Origin: Proteobacteria bacterium UBA4457
Lineage (GTDB): Bacteria > Pseudomonadota > Gammaproteobacteria > Ga0077536
DNA: 22,866 nucleotides
Reading direction: 5' to 3'
NCBI GenBank assembly: GCA_002390205.1
Contig: DGOV01000032.1
Span: 1-22,866 of the forward strand
The notes under the pieces were generated by a model. That model did not search any database, had not been told where the DNA came from, and worked only from the letters and a program-made list of their open reading frames with translations. A program made the position numbers and the translations under genes. Below, one piece after another: positions 6,658 through 14,627 of this stretch; the first letter of the stretch is position 1, and every line of letters starts with the position of its first letter.

Positions 6658-8891
6658 ACACCAGAGTGCTCTCTCTCTTCTCTGTAGCCCTGTTAAGCGC
6701 CTCGCTTCTTTGTTCCCTCGTCCTTATGAGTGGCGCAATACAAAACTCTGCTAAGTTTGGTGCTCTTTATGCTGTTCTCTTACTCTCTAATGCTTTCGGC
6801 ATCCTAGCTTTTATGATCATCATCGGTCGCAATATATGGGTACTAATCCGACAGCTACGCACAAAGGAAGCTGGTGCTCGACTCACGCTTAGAATGGTAA
6901 TTATTTTTACAATACTAGCCGTCGTCCCAGTCACTGTATTATATGGTTTTTCATTAGATTTTTTGCGCCGAGGGGTCGACAGTTGGTTTGATTTAAGAGT
7001 CTCGGATGCGCTTTCTGATTCTCTAGAACTAGGAAGAGAATCTCTAGATTTAAGAATGCGCCATCTTCTTCTGCAAACCGAAAAAATGGCAGACGAACTT
7101 AGTGAGATTACAACTGAAATCATCCCATTGAACTTGGAAGCTTTCAAAAATTCATCGCTATCAACTAAGCCTTACCTGATCCCGACTCCCGCTCAATTAG
7201 ATACAATGCGATCAGAAAACCGAGCAGAAGAACTTATTCTACTTAACAGAGAAGGCGCACTCATTGCCTCAAGCAGTGCAACTGGCAACCTGGTACCCAG
7301 TCTTCCTCCCGAGCTTATAAGAGCTCAAGTCCGCCAGGGGCAAAGCTATATTGGGCTTGACCCGATAAGAGACGGAAATCTCTCTGTTAGAGTAGCAGTC
7401 AAAACCAACATCACGAAAAATGTGCAAGATTACTATACGTTGCACGCACTTTATCCTTTTTCTAACCGGATAAATATCCTCGCCGATAGTGTTGAATCTT
7501 CCTACGAACAATATATGGAGCTCTCTTACTTACGAGAGAAATTAAAGCTAAGCTTTGCCATGACTTTAACCTTAGTGCTGCTTTTCAGTATTGTCACCTC
7601 AGTGTGGGCGGCTTTCTATTCGGCTAGAAGGCTATCTGCACCTATAAGGGATCTTGCTGAAGGAACTGCTGCCATCGCTCGAGGCGACTATACTAAAAAT
7701 CTCCCCGTAGAAAGTAACGATGAAATAGGATTTTTAGTCAGTTCTTTTAATTCTATGACAGCTCGAATCGCCAAGGCGCGGGAAGAGATCGAGAGTCAAC
7801 GTGAGTATTTAGACACTTTACTAAGCCAACTATCATCAGGCGTTATCGCTCTAACATCGGAAAAGATTATTACTACATTAAATCCCTCTGCGAGAAATCT
7901 TTTAGCAATACAAGAATCCAATTGCGAAGGTGAAAGCTTCTTGACTCTATGCTCTGAAAATGGCGACTTAGAACCATTTAGAGAACAGATTCTTTATTTA
8001 ATCAAGGAAGGAAAAGAGTATTGGCAAGCACAAATCGCTATTCTTAATGCGGACTCACGAAAAGAGCTCGTTTGCAAAGGAACAACTATAAAAACGTCAA
8101 GAGGGACCGTGAGCGGCTACGTAATAGTGCTGGAAGACGTAACCGCAATCGTTCAAGGACAACGAGATGCTGCATGGTCTGAGGTCGCGAGGCGATTAGC
8201 ACACGAAATCAAGAACCCATTAACACCGATCCAGTTAGCAACAGAGCGACTAAGGCTCAAATATCTCAAAAAACTTGGGAAGGAAGATGGTGAACTGTTA
8301 GGAAGTTTAACTGACACCATAATACAGCAGGTAGAAACGATGAAGACTATGGTCAACTCGTTCACCGATTACGCCAGCTCGACAACAAAACAAAAGACCT
8401 TGACTGACACCGAAAAACTGTTGAAAGGAGTGGTTGAGCTCTTCCGTTCTACCCATCCGGCAGTTAACTTCATATATAATGTTGATTCAAATTTACCAAA
8501 AATCAAAGTTAATATCGTCCGCATCAGACAAGTATTCAATAATCTTGTGAAAAATGCTTTAGACGCCTCTCCCCGCGACATAAAAAGTAATATCATCATT
8601 TCGATCAGACTAGTAGACTACCTCAACAACGAACATATTGAGATAGAAATAGAAGATCACGGTTCAGGGATACCTGAAAATCTTCTCGGAACGGTGTTTG
8701 ATCCGTATGTTACTAGTAAAAGTAAAGGAAGCGGTCTAGGACTCGCAATTGTTAAAAAGATCCTAGAGGAGCATGATGGCATGGTGGCTTTGAGAAACAA
8801 AAAAGAGCGGGGGGCCGTAGTGTTAGTTCGTATACCCAGCTCGGATATCAAGGGGGACACACCGACTCCGCTAGGTGACATGCGAACATGA
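6630..8891 (+). CDS. ntrY: NtrY-like membrane sensor histidine kinase
   Basis: A 753-residue sensor kinase. Three N-terminal membrane helices (about 12-36, 43-72 and 88-107) are followed by an extracytoplasmic sensing region, a fourth helix (about 308-331), a HAMP domain (RRLSAPIRDLAEGTAAIARGD), a PAS domain (about 395-500), and the kinase core. The phosphorylated histidine is His525 in AHEIKNPLTPI; the ATPase part shows the N box (NNLVKNALDAS), G1 (EDHGSGIP) and G2 (GSGLGLAIVKKI). All catalytic motifs look intact. This order and length are those of NtrY, linked in alphaproteobacteria to nitrogen and redox control; in this gammaproteobacterial setting the signal is unknown. It overlaps ntrX by four bases (ATGA). 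ATG 6630 is used; ATG 6654 is an alternative. Confidence 0.9.
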   Translation: MAAKKPKLMNTRVLSLFSVALLSASLLCSLVLMSGAIQNSAKFGALYAVLLLSNAFGILAFMIIIGRNIWVLIRQLRTKEAGARLTLRMVIIFTILAVVPVTVLYGFSLDFLRRGVDSWFDLRVSDALSDSLELGRESLDLRMRHLLLQTEKMADELSEITTEIIPLNLEAFKNSSLSTKPYLIPTPAQLDTMRSENRAEELILLNREGALIASSSATGNLVPSLPPELIRAQVRQGQSYIGLDPIRDGNLSVRVAVKTNITKNVQDYYTLHALYPFSNRINILADSVESSYEQYMELSYLREKLKLSFAMTLTLVLLFSIVTSVWAAFYSARRLSAPIRDLAEGTAAIARGDYTKNLPVESNDEIGFLVSSFNSMTARIAKAREEIESQREYLDTLLSQLSSGVIALTSEKIITTLNPSARNLLAIQESNCEGESFLTLCSENGDLEPFREQILYLIKEGKEYWQAQIAILNADSRKELVCKGTTIKTSRGTVSGYVIVLEDVTAIVQGQRDAAWSEVARRLAHEIKNPLTPIQLATERLRLKYLKKLGKEDGELLGSLTDTIIQQVETMKTMVNSFTDYASSTTKQKTLTDTEKLLKGVVELFRSTHPAVNFIYNVDSNLPKIKVNIVRIRQVFNNLVKNALDASPRDIKSNIIISIRLVDYLNNEHIEIEIEDHGSGIPENLLGTVFDPYVTSKSKGSGLGLAIVKKILEEHDGMVALRNKKERGAVVLVRIPSSDIKGDTPTPLGDMRT

Positions 8892-10258
8892 AAAAAAATC
8901 ACATACTAATTGTAGATGATGAACCTGACATACGTAACCTCTTGAAGGACATACTGGAGGATGAAGGTTATGAAATTTCTGTTGCAAAAAATGCTACCGA
9001 CGCTCGGAAGCTAAGAAGGCAGCGAAGACCAGATCTTGTTCTTTTAGACATATGGATGCCAGATACCGACGGGATAACCCTTCTCAAAGAGTGGTCATCA
9101 GACCAAGGAGTTCTGCCACCCGTAGTAATGATGTCAGGCCACGGAACGGTAGACACAGCACTAGAAGCGACTCGTTTGGGTGCATATGACTTCGTAGAAA
9201 AGCCGCTATCTATAGCAAAAATAATCCTTACCGTAGAAAATGCTCTGGAAGCAGATCGTCTCAAATCTGAGAATGTGAGTTTTGAAAAAAGATCAGAAAA
9301 AATAGCGGAGCCGGTTGGTTCAAGTGAGAGCATGTCTCTGCTTCTTAAAGCAGCATTGAAGATAGCAGACCATAAGACGAGCATTTTCATAAGCGGCGCT
9401 TCGGGAACTGGCAAAGAGACCTTGGCACGTTTTATTCACCACAATAGCCTGCGCTCGCAAGGGCGCTTCGTAGAAGTCAATGTTTCCGCTATGGCGCGGG
9501 AGAACCCTGAGGAGGAGCTCTTTGGCTTTGAAAAAGGAGGAAAACTGCGATTTGGTGCTCTAGAGCTCGCTAATGGCGGTACTCTTTTCTTGAAAGATGT
9601 TGCCGACATGGACTTAGGTACTCAAGCTAGACTTGTAAAAGCACTGGAAAATCAGGAGTTCACAAGACCAGGGGGACAAAAAAATGTTCGCATAGACGTC
9701 CGTCTTATCACGAGTTCTAGACATGATCTAAAACCTTTAGTAGAGGAAGGTCGCTTTAGAGAGGATTTGTTCTACCATTTAAATGTGCTGCCACTGAAAG
9801 TTCCGTCTCTTAAGGAAAGACGCGAAGACATTGAAGAACTGCTTGACTATTTCCTGAAGTATTTTGCCTCTAGTGAAAATTTACCATTGCGAGAATTCTC
9901 TAGTGAAATCAGGCAGAAATTTAAACTTTACTCCTGGCCAGGAAACATTCGCGAATTACGAAATCTCATACAGCGCATTCTAATTTTAGGGAGCCATAAC
10001 AATGTAGAGTTAAAAGAGATTGCGCCCATAGTCAACGCTCAAGCCTATAGCCGAAAAAATCCGCTCGACATGGGTTTCAACTTGCCGTTGCGCGAAGCCA
10101 GAGAACAGTTCGAAAAAGCCTATATTGAACATCAAATGCAAATATTTAATGGGAGCGTAAGTAGGGTGTCTGCACAAATTGGAATTGAAAGAACTCATCT
10201 ATACAGAAAGCTCAGAAGTCTAGGCATAGATGCGAAACAGCTAAAAGACAACTACTAA
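8888..10258 (+). CDS. ntrX: NtrX-like response regulator with degenerate AAA+ domain
   Basis: A 456-residue response regulator with receiver (Asp54 in LVLLDIWMP, Lys at FVEKPL), AAA+ domain and a C-terminal Fis-type helix-turn-helix (FNGSVSRVSAQIGIERTHLYRKL). The AAA+ domain keeps Walker A (GASGTGKE, Lys176) and the WPGNIRELRN sensor II motif. However, the GAFTGA loop that contacts sigma-54 is absent, replaced around residues 215-223 by EKGGKLRFG; Walker B, normally LFLDE, is LFLKD (Lys236, Asp237); and the second arginine finger is His297 (FREDLFYHLNV) while the first, Arg291, remains. NtrX proteins often have a shortened loop, but loss of the Walker B aspartate is further decay. It probably acts as a DNA-binding regulator without sigma-54 activation. 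It is the partner of the kinase just upstream, and lies six bases before trkA. Confidence 0.9.
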   Translation: MKKNHILIVDDEPDIRNLLKDILEDEGYEISVAKNATDARKLRRQRRPDLVLLDIWMPDTDGITLLKEWSSDQGVLPPVVMMSGHGTVDTALEATRLGAYDFVEKPLSIAKIILTVENALEADRLKSENVSFEKRSEKIAEPVGSSESMSLLLKAALKIADHKTSIFISGASGTGKETLARFIHHNSLRSQGRFVEVNVSAMARENPEEELFGFEKGGKLRFGALELANGGTLFLKDVADMDLGTQARLVKALENQEFTRPGGQKNVRIDVRLITSSRHDLKPLVEEGRFREDLFYHLNVLPLKVPSLKERREDIEELLDYFLKYFASSENLPLREFSSEIRQKFKLYSWPGNIRELRNLIQRILILGSHNNVELKEIAPIVNAQAYSRKNPLDMGFNLPLREAREQFEKAYIEHQMQIFNGSVSRVSAQIGIERTHLYRKLRSLGIDAKQLKDNY

Positions 10259-10264
10259 GAAATT

Positions 10265-11638
10265 GTGAAAATTATTATATTAGGAGCGGGACAAGTAGGT
10301 GCATCATTGGCAGCTAATTTATGCAGTGAGCCGAACGATATTACTGTGGTAGATTTAAATCCCAGCACATTGCATCATTTGCAAGATAGGTATGACCTTA
10401 GGACAGTGGTGGGGCATGCAGCTCACCCTGATGTGCTCTTGAAAGCTGGAGCGCAAGATGCTGATATGATAATTGCCATTACAAATAGTGATGAAATAAA
10501 TATGGTGGCATGCCAAGTCGCCTATACACTTTTTCAAACCCCGACAAAAATTGCACGCATCAGAGAAAACCAATACCAGAAGAGGAAGCAGCTATTTGAT
10601 GCTGAATCTTTTCCTATCGATGTCATTATTAGTCCGGAGCAAGAAGTCACAGACTATATTAAGAACCTCATAGAATTTCCAGGATCTATTCAAGTAGTGG
10701 ATTTTGCTAACGGAAAAGTCCAGCTTGTCGCAGCAAGGGCCTTTTATGGAGGACCACTAGTCGGACATAGACTAGCCGAGCTCCCGGAACAATTAAATGA
10801 TGTCGAAACAAGGGTCACAGCTATATTTAGGCGGAATGATGTCATTATCCCTACGGGAGAGACCGTAATTGAGGCAGGAGACGATGTCTTTTTTATAGCA
10901 GCACAAAAAAATATTCGGGCTGTGATGAGCGAATTCAGAAAAATTGATGGCCCTAATAGAAATGTCATTATTGCGGGTGGTGGAAATATAGGTCTTAGGC
11001 TCGCTAAAGCTCTTGAAGATACATGTAATATAAAAATTATAGAGAATAATTCTGTGCGAGCGCACAAGATCTCTGAAAGTTTCAAGCGCGCTTTTGTATT
11101 ACTTGGTGACGCTGCGGACGAAGATCTCCTCAGAGAAGAAAACATCGAGAACACAGATGTTTTCTGCGCCCTCACTAATGCAGATGAAGCGAATATTATT
11201 TCTTCAATGCTAGCCAAGAGACTAGGTGCTAAAACAGTAATGGCTTTAATTAACCGAGCCGCATATGTAGACCTCGTTCAACGTGACATAATAGATATTG
11301 CAATATCTCCACAACAAGCCACTATTGGAAGCTTATTGGCGCACGTAAGACGCGGCGATGTGGTAAAAGTGCATTCCCTTCGGGGAGGTGCTGCGGAGGC
11401 AATGGAGGCAATCGCACATGGAAATGCGAGACAAAGTAAAGTGGTCGGTCGAAAAATAGATGACCTAAAACTACCCCCCGGCGTTGTCATTGGCGCCATA
11501 GTTCGAAAAGAAGACGTGATCGTCGTTCATCATGACACACTGATTGTAGAGGATGACCATGTAATTCTTGTCGTCACGGACAAACGGCATGTAAGTGACG
11601 TCGAAAAACTATTTCAAGTTAACCTTACTTCAAGCTAA
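10265..11638 (+). CDS. trkA: Trk system potassium uptake protein TrkA
   Basis: The cytoplasmic NAD(H)-binding regulatory subunit of the Trk potassium importer. At 457 residues it has the E. coli-like double architecture: an N-terminal RCK_N/Rossmann domain (ILGAGQVGASLA, near residue 5) followed by RCK_C, then a second copy (IAGGGNIGLRLA, near 236) with its own C domain. The start is GTG 10265, six bases after the ntrX stop. It precedes trkH by ten bases, so regulator and channel are made together, and co-transcription with ntrYX is likely. Confidence 0.97.
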   Translation: MKIIILGAGQVGASLAANLCSEPNDITVVDLNPSTLHHLQDRYDLRTVVGHAAHPDVLLKAGAQDADMIIAITNSDEINMVACQVAYTLFQTPTKIARIRENQYQKRKQLFDAESFPIDVIISPEQEVTDYIKNLIEFPGSIQVVDFANGKVQLVAARAFYGGPLVGHRLAELPEQLNDVETRVTAIFRRNDVIIPTGETVIEAGDDVFFIAAQKNIRAVMSEFRKIDGPNRNVIIAGGGNIGLRLAKALEDTCNIKIIENNSVRAHKISESFKRAFVLLGDAADEDLLREENIENTDVFCALTNADEANIISSMLAKRLGAKTVMALINRAAYVDLVQRDIIDIAISPQQATIGSLLAHVRRGDVVKVHSLRGGAAEAMEAIAHGNARQSKVVGRKIDDLKLPPGVVIGAIVRKEDVIVVHHDTLIVEDDHVILVVTDKRHVSDVEKLFQVNLTSS

Positions 11639-11648
11639 GTATTTCAAA

Positions 11649-13103
11649 ATGTGCTTTAAAGTTATTCAGAAAATTCTCGGATTATTGTTAGCGCTTTTTA
11701 GTTTAACGCTTATTCCACCGCTGGTTATGTCCATTACTATGGCCGATGGGATTGAATATGCGTTCATTAGCGCTATTTTCGTTACACTATTCCTCGGACT
11801 CTTTTTATGGCTCCCAGTGAGAAAATTTAAAGGAGAACTTAAGCTCAGAGACGGGTTCCTTGTAGTTGTTTTGTTCTGGCTAGTGCTGAGCTTTAGTGGT
11901 GCGATCCCCTTCATAGTTGTGGACGACCCAAAAATGACCGTAATAGATGCGATTTTCGAGTCAATGTCGGGTTTAACAACTACAGGGGCGACAGTCCTGA
12001 CTGGCTTAGAAGAGCTCCCTGTATCGCTGCTTTTTTATCGACAGTTGCTGCAATGGTTAGGAGGTATGGGTATCATTGTTCTGGCCGTTGCGGTTTTACC
12101 TATGCTGGGTATAGGGGGAATGCAACTTTATCGTGCTGAGACTCCAGGCCCAATGAAAGATGCGAAGCTAACTCCGAGAATTACTGAAACCGCAAAAATG
12201 TTGTGGTATATATATCTGGCTCTAACTATATTTTGCACAATAGGGTTTTACGTCTCAGGTATGTCATTTTTTGATGCCATTTGCCATAGCTTTTCAACTG
12301 TGGCAATTGGAGGATTTTCTACTCATGATCAAAGTATTGGCTACTTTAATAGTTGGCAGATTGAAGCGGTCGCAATAGTATTTATGTTTCTCGCTGGTGT
12401 TAATTTTTCACTGCATTTTTTAGCCTGGCGTAGTAAAAGTTTAAAACACTACTTTGAAGATTCTGAATTTTTAATGTATCTAGCACTGCTCTTATCTGTC
12501 TTCCTAATATGTTTTCTAGGACTCATGCTAAACAATGTATTATCTGGAGAGATTGTAACCACATTAAGAGCTAGCCTTTTCCAAGCCATTTCTATGGGAA
12601 CTACGGCTGGCTTCAGTACAGAGGATTTTCAGGTATGGCCTGCCTTCCTCCCGGTCATCCTTATTTTATTAAGCTTTGCTGGGGGATGCGCTGGATCAAC
12701 TGGTGGTGGAATTAAAGTCGTTCGATGCTTGCTCCTCTATAAGCAAGGTGTGCGTGAAATACGTCGATTAATTCACCCAAATGCTATTTTAAATATCACG
12801 ATGGGAAATAAGGCAGTAAGTAATCGGGTCATCGAAGCGGTCTGGGGATTTTTTGCAGCTTATGTCGCAGTGTTTTTACTCTTAATGCTGGCATTAATGG
12901 TAACCGGGCTAGATCAAATCACCGCATTTTCAGCAGTTGCAGCATGTCTCAATAACCTTGGACCTGGTCTCGGTGCAGTTAGCGAGCACTACGGGAACAT
13001 CTCTGCCACAGCCAAGTCTTTATTGTGTCTTGCAATGTTGCTAGGCCGACTCGAAATCTTTACGTTGCTTGTAATATTAACCCCGTCTTTTTGGAAAACA
13101 TGA
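11649..13103 (+). CDS. trkH: Trk potassium transporter membrane subunit TrkH
   Basis: The potassium-translocating membrane subunit, 484 residues from ATG 11649, matching E. coli TrkH (483). The frame extends up to GTG 11595 inside trkA, but family members start at the MCFKVIQKILGLLLALFS methionine. About ten membrane spans and the four pore-loop repeats are visible: SGLTTTGATVLTGLEELP, STVAIGGFSTHD, SMGTTAGFSTEDF and NNLGPGLGAV, each with the conserved filter glycine. It is the last gene of the def-trkH run. Only 47 bases separate its stop from the end of the convergent pyrD-like gene, without an obvious intrinsic terminator. Confidence 0.96.
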   Translation: MCFKVIQKILGLLLALFSLTLIPPLVMSITMADGIEYAFISAIFVTLFLGLFLWLPVRKFKGELKLRDGFLVVVLFWLVLSFSGAIPFIVVDDPKMTVIDAIFESMSGLTTTGATVLTGLEELPVSLLFYRQLLQWLGGMGIIVLAVAVLPMLGIGGMQLYRAETPGPMKDAKLTPRITETAKMLWYIYLALTIFCTIGFYVSGMSFFDAICHSFSTVAIGGFSTHDQSIGYFNSWQIEAVAIVFMFLAGVNFSLHFLAWRSKSLKHYFEDSEFLMYLALLLSVFLICFLGLMLNNVLSGEIVTTLRASLFQAISMGTTAGFSTEDFQVWPAFLPVILILLSFAGGCAGSTGGGIKVVRCLLLYKQGVREIRRLIHPNAILNITMGNKAVSNRVIEAVWGFFAAYVAVFLLLMLALMVTGLDQITAFSAVAACLNNLGPGLGAVSEHYGNISATAKSLLCLAMLLGRLEIFTLLVILTPSFWKT

Positions 13104-13150
13104 GCTAATACTGGGCGATTGATTCGATAAAAAACAAACAGTACATCATT

Positions 13151-14107
13151 TTATGTATTTAAGCTTAAGGATCCTGTAAGGTCACTTATCTGCTCGAGCC
13201 CGTGTCTGTCTAAGTAGGATGAAACTCCCTCATTTATTTTTTCACAAACGAGCGGATCGTAAAATAATCCTGTTCCCAACCCCACACATGCCGCGCCGGC
13301 TATTAGAAATTCAATAACATCAATCGCCGAACTTACCCCTCCTTGGCCAATTATTGGAACATCGTGCTTTTTAGAAACCTCATATACCTCGTGGACTTTA
13401 AGCAACGCAAGCGGCTTAATAGCCGGTCCGGAAAGTCCTGCTCGGTTATTAGCAATTACGGGTTTTCTTTTTTCGGCATCAATCGCCATCCCCATTACAG
13501 TGTTAATAACAGCCAAGCCATCGCTACCAGCTTCAATACACATCCTAGCGTTTTCAGCTATATTCGTTTGATTAGGGGATAACTTGGTAATTATCGGTTT
13601 AGAAGATTCTCGGCGGCAAGCGGCCACGACTCTTGCAGACATATCTGGATCGTTACCAAATGCGACACCGCCCTCTTTGACATTAGGACAGGAGATATTT
13701 ATCTCTAGAGCACTCACCGGAGACTGATCAAAGATTCTCGCTACCGCAGCGTACTCTTCAATAGTAGATCCACAGACATTAGCAATAAAGTGTGTCTCGT
13801 TGAAGTCTAAAAGAGGAAGTATTTTATCTACTACTGCTCTAGCACCAGGGTTTTGTAGACCGATTGCATTTAGCATTCCTCCCGGAGTCTCAAAAATTCT
13901 TTGAGCTTTATTACCTAATCGAGGTTCCAAGGTTGTCCCTTTCAAACACACAGCACCCGCATCCCCGTTAGAAAATCCTTCAACACGTGTATACTCTTCT
14001 CCGAAGCCAACACAGCCGGATAGCAACACTAGCGGGTTTACGAAATGGAGGCCGCAAAATTCGATTGTCAATCTAGCGTCACGTTTAATTTTTTGCACTT
14101 TTTGCAC
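13151..14107 (-). CDS. pyrD: Dihydroorotate dehydrogenase, class 1B type
   Basis: Oxidises dihydroorotate to orotate in pyrimidine synthesis, using FMN. The 318 residues match class 1B (PyrDB) rather than the membrane class 2 enzyme usual in gammaproteobacteria: KGTTLEPRLGN (Lys56), GGMLNAIGLQNPG, LEINISCPNVKEGG with catalytic Cys140 (class 2 enzymes use Ser), KLSPN, GLSGPAIKPLALL and PIIGQGGVSSAIDVIEFLIAGA. There is no N-terminal membrane segment. Class 1B enzymes normally pair with PyrK, an iron-sulphur/FAD subunit that passes electrons to NAD+; no pyrK is nearby. Start GTG 14107 has AGAGG a few bases upstream, but a second in-frame GTG at 14098 is equally possible. A related pyrimidine-reducing PreA-type role is the main alternative. 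Confidence 0.85.
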   Translation of the reverse strand: MQKVQKIKRDARLTIEFCGLHFVNPLVLLSGCVGFGEEYTRVEGFSNGDAGAVCLKGTTLEPRLGNKAQRIFETPGGMLNAIGLQNPGARAVVDKILPLLDFNETHFIANVCGSTIEEYAAVARIFDQSPVSALEINISCPNVKEGGVAFGNDPDMSARVVAACRRESSKPIITKLSPNQTNIAENARMCIEAGSDGLAVINTVMGMAIDAEKRKPVIANNRAGLSGPAIKPLALLKVHEVYEVSKKHDVPIIGQGGVSSAIDVIEFLIAGAACVGLGTGLFYDPLVCEKINEGVSSYLDRHGLEQISDLTGSLSLNT

Positions 14108-14130
14108 CTCTGACCCTCTAACTTGGAAGC

Positions 14131-14136
14131 ATTATA
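14131..14136 (-). promoter_or_regulatory. Possible -10 element for the pyrD-like gene
   Basis: Minus-strand consensus TATAAT in the 31-base gap between the two divergent genes, placing transcription start near 14124, about 17 bases before the pyrD GTG. No good -35 is visible; the region where it would lie is already trmL coding sequence. Confidence 0.35.
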
Positions 14137-14138
14137 AC

Positions 14139-14606
14139 TTGTTTGAGATAGTTCTCTACGAACCAGAAATCCCACCTAATACAGGGAATATAATCCGTTT
14201 ATGCGCAAATACTGGTTGTCGCCTTCATCTCATCCGACCATTAGGCTTTAGACTCGACAATACGAGGCTAAAAAGAGCAGGACTTGATTATCAAGAGTAT
14301 GCTGACATCTTAGTCCATGACTCTTTCGAAAAATTCATTACACTCCGAGATATTTCTCAAGTATTTGCTTTTTCTACACAAGGAAGAGTTGTTGCCCATA
14401 ACACCTCATTCACTGCCGAAAGTATTTTATTATTTGGACCAGAAACTAGAGGATTACCCGAGAATATACTAGACAAGGTTCTAAGCCATAACATCTTAAG
14501 ATTGCCTATGGCTCCGGAGAGTCGAAGCTTGAACTTATCTAATGCAGTCGCTATAGCTGTTTACGAGGCATGGAGACAAAATGCCTTCCTAGGCTCCAAG
14601 GGATAG
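14139..14606 (+). CDS. trmL: tRNA (cytidine/uridine-34 2'-O)-methyltransferase
   Basis: A SPOUT-family methyltransferase that modifies the wobble base of certain leucine tRNAs. At 155 residues (E. coli TrmL 157) it shows the family N-terminus IVLYEPEIPPNTGNIIRLC, the middle LLFGPETRGLPENIL and the knot motif LRLPMAPESRSLNLSNAVAIAVYEAWRQ. The start is TTG 14139, preceded by GGAAG (14125-14129). It is divergent from the pyrD-like gene with only 31 bases between, so its promoter probably lies inside that gene. It converges on gpsA with a 21-base gap. Confidence 0.95.
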   Translation: MFEIVLYEPEIPPNTGNIIRLCANTGCRLHLIRPLGFRLDNTRLKRAGLDYQEYADILVHDSFEKFITLRDISQVFAFSTQGRVVAHNTSFTAESILLFGPETRGLPENILDKVLSHNILRLPMAPESRSLNLSNAVAIAVYEAWRQNAFLGSKG

Positions 14607-14627
14607 CTATATTTTTTTCTCCTAAGC

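Noticed and set aside
12280..12315. Imperfect nine-base stem in trkH (TTGCCATAG with CTGTGGCAA)
   Set aside because: Contains a wobble pair and lies in conserved pore-loop coding sequence; not distinguishable from chance.
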